The position numbers and the translations under genes were made by a program. A DNA stretch of 64,000 bases from Emiliania huxleyi CCMP1516. Lineage: Eukaryota > Haptophyta > Isochrysidales > Noelaerhabdaceae. Of the stretch, positions 1 to 7,070 are shown one piece after another (position 1 is the first letter of the stretch; each line of letters starts with the position of its first letter). The stretch spans positions 352,732 through 416,731 of the forward strand of contig NW_005195508.1 in the NCBI RefSeq assembly GCF_000372725.1, read 5' to 3'. The notes beneath the pieces are model-generated. The model made no database searches, was not told where the DNA came from, and saw nothing but the letters and a program-made list of their open reading frames with translations.

Positions 1-3000
1 TGACGCTTCAGGCAGCCCCGCGAGGCGCGCGAGGCGGAGCGGCTCGAGCGGAAGCGGCTCGCCGACGCCGAAGCTCGGAAGAGGCGGTCGCGGGACAACT
101 TTTTTGCAAAGCTGCTGTACCACGCGGACGAGTTCAAAGCCTTCCACAGAGAGCTACGCGCCCCCGCGGGGCTGCGGGGGCGGGAGCGTGAGGCCAGCTC
201 ACCACCCCGCTGCTGTGGCCAGGCATCCTCGCCGACGAGATGGGGCTGGGCAAGACCATCCAGACGATCGCCCTGCTCGGCGAGACCTAGCCGAGACCTA
301 GCCTAGACACAGCAGAGACACAGCAGAGACACAGCAGAGACACAGCAGAGACACAGCAGAGACACAGCAGAGACACAGCAGAGACACAGCAGAGACACAG
401 CCGAGACACAGCCGAGACACAGCCGAGACACAGCAGAGACACAGCAGAGACACAGCCGAGACCCAGCCGCGCGGCCGGCACAGCGCGCGCGTGAGGCGTG
501 AGCAGCGAGAGGCGTGAGCAGCGAGAGGTGTGAGCAGGCTACCTGATGGAGGTGAAGAAGCTGGCCGGCCCCTTCCTCGTCATCGTCCCTCTCGCCGTTC
601 TCTCAAACTGGCAACTCGAGCTCGCGCGCTGGCTGCCGTCCGCAACGGCGTGCATCTACAAGGGCGCGCCCGAGGCGCGCGGCATATCTCCCCCTATCTC
701 CCCATTTCCCCATATCTCCCCATATCTCCCCATATCTCGCGCCCGAGGTGCGGCGCGACCTCTTCGAGAAGGAGATGGCCGAAGGCAGGCTGCTCGAGGA
801 CGGGTCGCCCCCCTTCAACGTGGCCGTGACGACGTGCGTCCTCTTCCTAGACACTTCCTAGACACTTCCTAGACACCTCCTTCAACGTGGCCGTGACGAC
901 GTGCGTCCTCTTCCTAGACACTTCCTAGACACTTCCTAGACACCTCCTTCAACGTGGCCGTGACGACGTGCGTCCTCTTCCTAGACACTTCCTAGACACT
1001 TCCTAGACACCTCCTAGACACTTCCTTCAACGTGGCCGTGACGACGTGCGCGCTACACACGCGGCGGGGCCGGAGGGGGGGGGGGGGCAGGCGCGGGCTC
1101 ACGGCGCGCGCCTGCCACTGCAGGTACGAGCTCATCATGAAGGACAAGCAGCGGCTCAAGAGGTTCGCCTACCAGTACATCATCATCGACGAGGGGCACC
1201 GCATGAAGAACGCCGCCTCCAAGCTCTCCGCCACGCTCATGCAGTACGAGAGCGCGCACCGCGTCCTCCTCACCGGCACGCCCCTCCAAAACAACCTGCA
1301 CGAGCTCTGGGCGCTGCTCAACTTTTTGCTGCCCAAGATCTTCGCCTCGGCCGACTCGTTCGAGACGTGGTTCTCGGCGCCGCTCGCCGAGCGCGCGGGC
1401 GGCGCGTCGGCGCAGGAGGAGATGGCGATGAACGAGGAGGAGTCACTGCTCGTCATCAACCGGCTGCACCAGGTATGGGGAGATATGGGGAGATATGGGG
1501 AGGAGTCACTGCTCGTCATCAACCGGCTGCACCAGGTATGGGGAGATATGGGGAGATATGGGGAGGAGTCACTGCTCGTCATCAACCGGCTGCACCAGGT
1601 ATGGGGAGATATGGGGAGATATGGGGAGGAGTCACTGCTCGTCATCAACCGGCTGCACCAGGTATGGGGAGATATGGGGAGATATGGGGAGGAGTCACTG
1701 CTCGTCATCAACCGGCTGCACCAGGCTCTCCCTCGGCTCTCCCTCGGCTCTCCCTCGGCTCTCCTTAAGCCTCTCCCTCGGCCGTACCTCGGCCATACCT
1801 CGGCCATACCTCGGCCATACCTCGGCCGTGCCTCGGCCGTGCCTCGGCCATACCTCGGCCATACCTAGGCCGTGCCTCGGCCGTACCTAGGCCGTACCTC
1901 GGCCGTGCCTCGGCCATGCCGCGGCCATACCTCGGCCATACCTCGGCCATACCTCGGCCATACCTCGGCCATACCTAGGCCGTGCCTCGGCCGTACCTCG
2001 GCCATACCTAGGCCGTGCCTCGGCCGTACCTCGGCCGTACCTCGGCCATACCTCGCTGCCCCGCCCGAGGTGCTGCGCCCCTTTCTGCTGCGGCGGCTCA
2101 AGTCGGACGTCGAGGCGCAGCTGCCCGACAAGGCGGAGTACGTGGTCAAGTGCGAGCTGTCGCCGATGCAGAAGCTCATGTACCGCCAGATCCAGGACCA
2201 GGGCCTCTGCTCGGTCGGCGCGGCCGGGCAGCTCAAGGTGTCCGGACTCAACAACGTCGAGATGCAGCTGCGCAAGGCCGCCAGCCGCCTCCTCCCTTCC
2301 GCCCCCTCCCTCCCCGCCCCCGCCGCCTCACCTCCCTCCCCGCCCTCCCCACCCCCCCCCTAGCTCGCCTCCCCTCGCCGCGGCGCAGGTCTGCAACCAC
2401 CCATACCTCTTCTTCTCCCCCGAGCAGCTCGACCAGCTCGGCGACGACGCGAACCTGCTCTGGCGCAGCTCGGGCAAGTTCGAGCTCCTCGACCGCATCC
2501 TGCCAAAGCTGCAGGCGCTCGGCCACCGCGGGAGGGGCGTACGACGTTCGGAGGAGTCATCACTCAGTCACGAACAGGCGCTCGGCCACCGCGTGCTCAT
2601 CTTCTCGCAGATGGTGCAGCTGATGGACCTGCTCGAGCTCTGCTTCATATTATATTATATCATATTATATTCTATTATAGGTGCAGCTGATGGACCTGCT
2701 CGAGCTCCACTTCATATTAGATTATATTATATTCTATTATATTATAGGTGCAGCTGATGGACCTGCTCGAGCTCTAATTAAACTGGGGCCACAACAAGCA
2801 CCTCGGCCTGGAGGGGGCCGGGACGCCGCAAAGACCCCCCCCCCCCCCCTGCCTTGCGCGTGGCGCAGGTGCAGCACGAGGAGCTGCCCGAGTGGCTCCG
2901 CCAGGCGGAGACGCTGCGCAAGGAGGCGGAGGAGGAGGCGGCGAGGGGAGGGGGCGAGGACAAAGAGCTGCTTCTCGACGGCCCGCGCGTCAAGGCGACC

Positions 3001-4224
3001 CCTCCCGAGATTACCCGAGATTGCCCGAGATTACCCGAGATTGCCCGAGATTACCCGAGACTGCCCGAGACTGCCCGAGATTACCCGAGACTACCCGAGA
3101 CTGCCCGAGACTGCCCGGGATTACCCGAGACTACCCGAGATCGCCCGAGATCGCCCGAGATCGCCCGAGATTGCCCGAGACTGCCCGAGATTACCCGAGA
3201 CTACCCGAGAGTACCCGAGACTGCCCGAGATTACCCGAGACTACCCGAGAGTACCCGAGACTGCCCGAGACTACCCGAGACTACCCGAGACTGCCCGAGA
3301 CTACCCGAGACTACCCGAGACTGCCCGAGAGGGCGTCACCCTCCCTCCCCTCGAGGGGGTTGGCAGGCACCCTCTCTCACGCCCGTCCACACACGCGCAC
3401 CCCCTGACCCCCTCGCCGCCGGCCGTGTGCGCAGGAGCGAGTGTCGTACGTCGGCCAGACGGACCGCGAGTTCACTCGCGAGCTGCTCGCCGAGGCGCGC
3501 GAGGAGGACGAGGCGGCGGGGCGGCGGCGGAAGCGCAAGCCCGCAGACGCGCCGGCCGCCGAGGGGGGCGGCGGTGCGGAGGGGGGCGGCAGCAAGGGCA
3601 AGCGAGCCAAGCGGCCGAGCGAGGAGGGGGGCGGCAGCCGCGAGGGGGGGAGGGAGAGGGACCAGCCCCTCGCGCGGCGGGCCGGGCTGCCCCCGGCGGA
3701 CGCGGCGACGACGGAGCGGCTGAAGAAGCTGCTCACGGCCGTCTCCAAGACGCTGCGCGGCGGGCGCAAGGTCGCGGAGCTGTTCCTGCTGCTGCCGACC
3801 GAGGAGGAGGCGCCGGGCTACTACGGCCTCATCAAGCGGCCGGTGAGCAGCAGCTGGATGAAGGGGAGTGCTAACCCTAACCCTAGCGCTAACCCTGACC
3901 CTAACCCTGACCGTAGGTGAGCATCAGCTCAATGAAGGAGTACGTGCGCGCCGGCGCGACGCTCCAGGCTCGCCTCGCCTCGCCCTGCCTTCCTTCCCCC
4001 CCTCGTCGCCCGGCCACGGCACGCGAGACGGCGGCCCGTCCCGCGCGCAGGAGCTCGACGAGGCGTTCGCCACTATGGTTGCCAACGCGAAGCGCTACAA
4101 CGACGAGGGGTCGCAGGTCGCCGCCGACGCGGACGTGCTTGGCACCGCCTACGCCGACGGACGCGCCAGGCTCTTTGCGGATGCGGCAAAGCTGGAGCCG
4201 CTCCCGAGAGGAGGGGGGCGCTGA
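1..4224 (+). CDS. SNF2/BRG1-type chromatin-remodelling ATPase (5' partial, internally broken)
   Basis: BRG1/BRM/Sth1-like ATPase that would slide nucleosomes as the motor of a SWI/SNF-type complex in the nucleus. Exons set by homology and splice sites: HSA-like segment up to about 170 (DEFKAFHRE); 223-279 with motif I (ADEMGLGKT); 536-674; 748-833; 1124-1472 with DEGHRMKN and LTGTPLQNN; 2070-2276 ([11 protein letters not shown]); 2389-2514 ([20 protein letters not shown]); 2578-2774; 2869-2994 (post-SnAC-like HEELPEWL); 3435-3842, 3917-3967 and 4051-4224 encoding a bromodomain ([18 protein letters not shown]). Introns 280-535, 675-747, 2277-2388, 2515-2577, 2995-3434 and 3968-4050 use GC donors. 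Odd: the Q-motif region before motif I and helicase motifs V-VI are absent, and codon 2775-2777 is an in-frame TAA where family members have an aromatic residue. The start lies upstream of the window. Family is certain; whether it is functional is not. Confidence 0.85.
297..472 (+). repeat. Intronic tandem array, GAGACACAGCA unit
   Basis: About 15 copies of an 11-bp unit (GAGACACAGCA, some with CCG for CAG) fill most of the SNF2 intron 280-535, downstream of a GC donor. The array has no coding role. Open frames on its reverse strand are repeat artefacts. Confidence 0.85.
814..1051 (+). repeat. Four-copy amplification of an exon end plus its 5' splice site
   Basis: A segment beginning TTCAACGTGGCCGTGACGAC, the end of the SNF2 exon (FNVAVTT), plus its donor GTGCGT recurs at 814, 881, 948 and 1026. 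The spacing is 67, 67 and 78 bp, and the spacer is made of CTTCCTAGACA units. Only the first copy is needed: joining 833 to 1124 restores the conserved [15 protein letters not shown]. The other copies lie within the intron. Confidence 0.85.
1441..1724 (+). repeat. Five-copy, 63-bp in-frame amplification of an exon end plus donor
   Basis: A 63-bp unit starts at 1441, 1504, 1567, 1630 and 1693. Each unit holds the exon end encoding [12 protein letters not shown] followed by GTATGGGGAGATATGGGGAG-type intron sequence. Because 63 is a multiple of three and the unit has no stop, the reading frame stays open through all copies. The first four copies end CAG|GT and the last ends CAG|GC. Splicing any copy to 2070 gives the conserved NRLHQVLRPFLL junction. 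Confidence 0.9.
1725..2055 (+). repeat. Intronic 12-mer array, CTCGGCCATACC-type
   Basis: Imperfect copies of a 12-bp unit (CCTCGGCCATAC or CCTCGGCCGTGC) fill the intron that ends at acceptor CCCGAG|GTG (2069/2070). A related unit (CTCGGCCGCATC) recurs near 32988-33058 in the zinc-finger gene on the opposite strand, so this intron-filling motif is shared between unrelated genes. Confidence 0.8.
2614..2774 (+). repeat. Three-copy, 67-bp amplification across an acceptor and exon start
   Basis: GTGCAGCTGATGGACCTGCT (exon sequence for VQLMDLLEL) occurs at 2614, 2681 and 2748, exactly 67 bp apart. The copies are separated by AT-rich spacers ending TATTATAG. The first copy can act as a GT donor and either of the later two can follow an AG acceptor. 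The exon after the third copy runs into an in-frame TAA at 2775. Confidence 0.85.
3001..3336 (+). repeat. Intronic decamer array, CCCGAGATTA/CCCGAGACTG
   Basis: More than 30 degenerate copies of a 10-bp unit (CCCGAGATTA, CCCGAGACTG, CCCGAGACTA) occupy most of the 440-bp GC-AG intron 2995-3434 of the SNF2-type gene. Open frames spelling arginine-aspartate-proline repeats across it are artefacts of the array. Confidence 0.9.
3843..3916 (+). other. Bromodomain intron with telomere-type repeat and duplicated exon start
   Basis: This 74-bp GT-AG intron splits the bromodomain after KRP. Its first 21 bases (GTGAGCAGCAGCTGG...) are a near copy, with three mismatches, of the start of the next exon at 3917 (GTGAGCATCAGCTCA...). 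The middle is CTAACCCTAACCCT-like telomeric sequence. The arrangement suggests that the intron arose when the exon start was duplicated. Confidence 0.75.
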
Positions 4225-4631
4225 GGCGGGGGCGCGCGGCCGTGGGCGTTCGATCTCTACGTTTCGCGTCTCGGCTGCGACTCTCCAGGGGCGCGCCGCG
4301 GACAGGCACGCTTGTGTACAGCAGCAGAGAGAAAGCAGAGGACTGTAGGCAGAGCGGAGGGGAAGAATGTTGGTCAGTATTTTGTTTACTAGATCTATCT
4401 CCTTGCGATTCTTCAGTTTCTGGGCGCTTGAGTCTCTCCACACAAACCGCAACCGCATGTGCAGCCGCGGCGCCCCCCGCCCCGGGTGCGAGCCCGTGCG
4501 GCGCGCGCGATCTCTCTCGAGACGGGAGATGCGCGTCTCGCGGACAGATGGGAGATCTGATCGCATCGTTCTCGAACGTCGAGGACGAACTCGAGAGGTA
4601 CGGCTTTGCCCCTGCTAGCACGAGAAGGCGT
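4225..4631. other. Intergenic stretch 3' of the SNF2-type gene
   Basis: No gene can be defended here. A short open segment near 4550-4620 reads as a plausible peptide (GDLIASFSNVEDELERYG) on the plus strand but has no start, splice partner or recognised domain. Confidence 0.4.
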
Positions 4632-5225
4632 TCATCGCCAACTTGAGGGCGTCCACCTTGTCGTCCGTGCAGTTACTTGCGGCGCTTGGCGCGTGGCACG
4701 TCGTTGGTGTCGCCGCTCGCCGGGCAGCACGCCCGTGATCAGGCGCTTCTTGCTGGGCATGAATGTCGCGACCGCCGATTCAGGGTCAGGCTTCATCTGC
4801 AGCTCAAGTGCTTCCTTGATCAGCTCATCCACTACCTCGTTGCGCTCCTGCATAGCCTTGAGTTGGCGATGAATGGAGGGGGGCAGCATAATACATTGCG
4901 CTCCGGCGGAGGGGGGCAGCAACGAGACGAGCGGGAAGCGCACGAGCGGCATTACGCGGCTGGCCGTTTCGTCCGTGTGGCCTGGGAGCGACAAATAGCC
5001 CACGGCGTGCTCGAGGACTGCGGTCTCGTTCTCGACGACAAGGTTGCTTGCTCGAGCACCATCGAGTGTGTCGCGGACGTCACGAGCCTGTTCGAGCTCG
5101 ACGCTGCCGGTCACCGTGCCGCAGACGGTGATCTTGCCCTCCGTGGCAACGCGCATGGCGGCAAGGCCTCTTGCGTGCCCGCCCTTGTCACGCCGAAGAC
5201 CAACCGACGTCGGACCGCGGTGAGA
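4575..5225 (-). CDS. Unrecognised protein, C-terminal part split over three frames
   Basis: The minus strand has a protein-like stretch from about 5225. The first ATG is at 5156 (MRVATEGKITVCGT). It continues through a helical region (HRQLKAMQERNEVVDELIKE) to SKKRLITGVLP near 4740. Coding character then moves to a second frame (PASGDTNDVPRAKRRK, basic and NLS-like, followed by TAA) and to a third frame (NCTDDKVDALKLAMNAFSC, stop). A single base change at each step would join all three, so this is either a mutated gene or carries assembly indels. The extension towards 5666 is compositionally biased and probably not coding. No family was recognised. The lower boundary is approximate. Confidence 0.45.
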
Positions 5226-5229
5226 CCCC

Positions 5230-7070
5230 GCCGCCCTCCGCGCCCGCCCGCGCCCGCAGCGTGAACACATACGCGCGTCCCTCATCGCACGGAAACATAC
5301 GCGCCAGCCGCGCAGAAGCCCCACATGCAGCGCGCATTGGCATGCTCGCGCCCTGGGCCGCCGACGACCCGGTCGGGCGGGTTGCGCGGCCGCCGCACAC
5401 CACCAGGCAGGCGCACAACCACCCGCAGCGCGCCGCAGCCCACCGCGCAGCCCTGCCAACCAGGCCTGCGCCTCCCAGCTGCACAAACAGGGCGCACAGC
5501 AGAGTACAGCACACAGCACACACCGGCGGCGCGCGCGCAGCACACGCAGACGCACGCGCGACCCCAACACGCACTCTCGTGCACAGCACGCGCGCGTCGC
5601 ACGCCAGCGCAGCGCCACACACAGAGCACACTTCCCATCAGCAGCAGCAGGCCTGCCACAATCCACACCTCACACACGCGCGCGCACACTCCCCACTGCC
5701 GGCGCACGCATTGGGCGTCGCCGAGAGGAACCAACTGGTCTGAAGCTGACTCCTCAAGGCACCACGAGATGCCTGAGGGAGCGCTTGGCAGGCGCTCCCT
5801 CAGGCATCTTGACTCAAGTACAAGTTAGCTCCCCCCAGGCATCAAGCTGGCCCTCCAGACATCAAGCTGGCTCCCTCCAGGCACCAATCCGAACCCCTCC
5901 AGGCATCAAGCTGACCCCAGGCATGAGCTGGCTGCATCTCGCGATATCTCGCTGCACCTCGCCAAATCTCGCCTCATACCGTCTAATCTCGCCTCATCCC
6001 GCCTCATCTCGCCTCATCCGTCCCCTCATCTCGCCTCATCTCGCCTCATCTCGCCCCATCTCGCCTCATCTCGCCTCATCCTCCTCACCTAGGCTACTCG
6101 ACCGCGGTGGCCGAGATCGACCCGAGATTGACCCGAGATCGACCCGAGATCGACCCGAGATCGACCCAACGAAGCCCGGGGGGAGATTGACTCAACAAGG
6201 CCCCAAAGCCCCCTCTCTGGGGGACCCCTCCCCCCCCACCCCGAGTGTCCGTTTCGCGAGTCACCGATGGGGAGCGGGGGGGGGGGGGGTGCCAAAAACC
6301 AACAGGGGAGGCTGGGGAGGGGGGGGGTCCCCTCTGAAAACAGCCCACCGCGGAGGGGTTTTGTCCCACAGGGTTTTACCCTCCGCGTGAGGATCGGCGC
6401 GGCGAGGGGGCAGGTTCGAATTCGCCGCGCAACATTTCACCCCCACGGGACCCCGCCATCCCCCCCTCATGGTCCCACCACCTAGCACCCCAATCTTAGG
6501 CTTCGCACCCTCTCCTTGCGTGGTGTCCCCCGCTATGTGTCGCCGTCTTCGGGGCACGCAATCCTGTGTAGTCAGGGCAAGTGGGGGCGGGGGGCAGTCC
6601 CTTTGACGTATGTATCTCTGGGTTCTGTCCCTAGTCTCGGAGGGGGGCTTGAAGGTCAGAATATTTTATTTTTCCGGCTCCGCCCGGAGACGGGTCCGCT
6701 TGAGTGGTGATTAAGGTCAGGCAGCTGGTGGGTAGAGTAAAACTTCTAGCTCCACACACACAAAAGGTGGTGTGTGGGGCAAGGCCCCCAACGCCCAAGC
6801 GCCCGCGCCGCTGTACTGCCTATATCTACAGCAGTATATCTCGTAGGGCTTGCCCTGGCCTTGCCCACTTACGCCTCTTAGCTCTCCCCCCTGGCGCGCG
6901 CGGGGGATGTGCTCGCTCTGGCCTCTGCCTGGCCGCTTTTTTGCGGTCTTTGTACACGGCATACCAAAGAGAGAGGGCCGAGGCGTCGCTCGAGACCGGG
7001 AGGGTGTGTAAGCCGCTGCCGCGCCCTCTTCGACGGCCGACGGCGGCGGGCGGCGCAAGCGCTGCGCTCT
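5230..7070. other. Gene-free, repeat-rich interval
   Basis: The interval holds CAC/GCA-rich low-complexity DNA (5230-5700), CAGGCATCAAGCTGG-type units (5780-5935), a TCTCGCCTCA decamer array (5940-6090) and a GACCCGAGAT array (6106-6175). The last resembles the decamer in the SNF2 intron. G/C homopolymer tracts follow to about 6500. The open frames across it are compositional. Confidence 0.6.
5940..6090 (+). repeat. TCTCGCCTCA decamer array
   Basis: About 14 imperfect copies of a 10-bp unit (TCTCGCCTCA, with CCC and GTCC variants) lie in tandem outside any recognised gene. The unit size matches the intronic decamers in the neighbouring SNF2 gene. Confidence 0.75.

Noticed and set aside
297-472. 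Cys/Val/Ser-rich protein on the reverse strand
   Set aside because: The frame comes only from translating an 11-bp tandem repeat.
3001-3336. CRISPR-like array
   Set aside because: The units are contiguous 10-bp degenerate repeats without spacers, inside a eukaryotic intron.
3868-3915. Chromosome end (telomere)
   Set aside because: The run is short, lies within an intron and is flanked by coding sequence on both sides.
6400-6440. tRNA or SINE at GGTTCGAATTC
   Set aside because: B-box-like string only. No matching acceptor stem, A box or second copy was seen.
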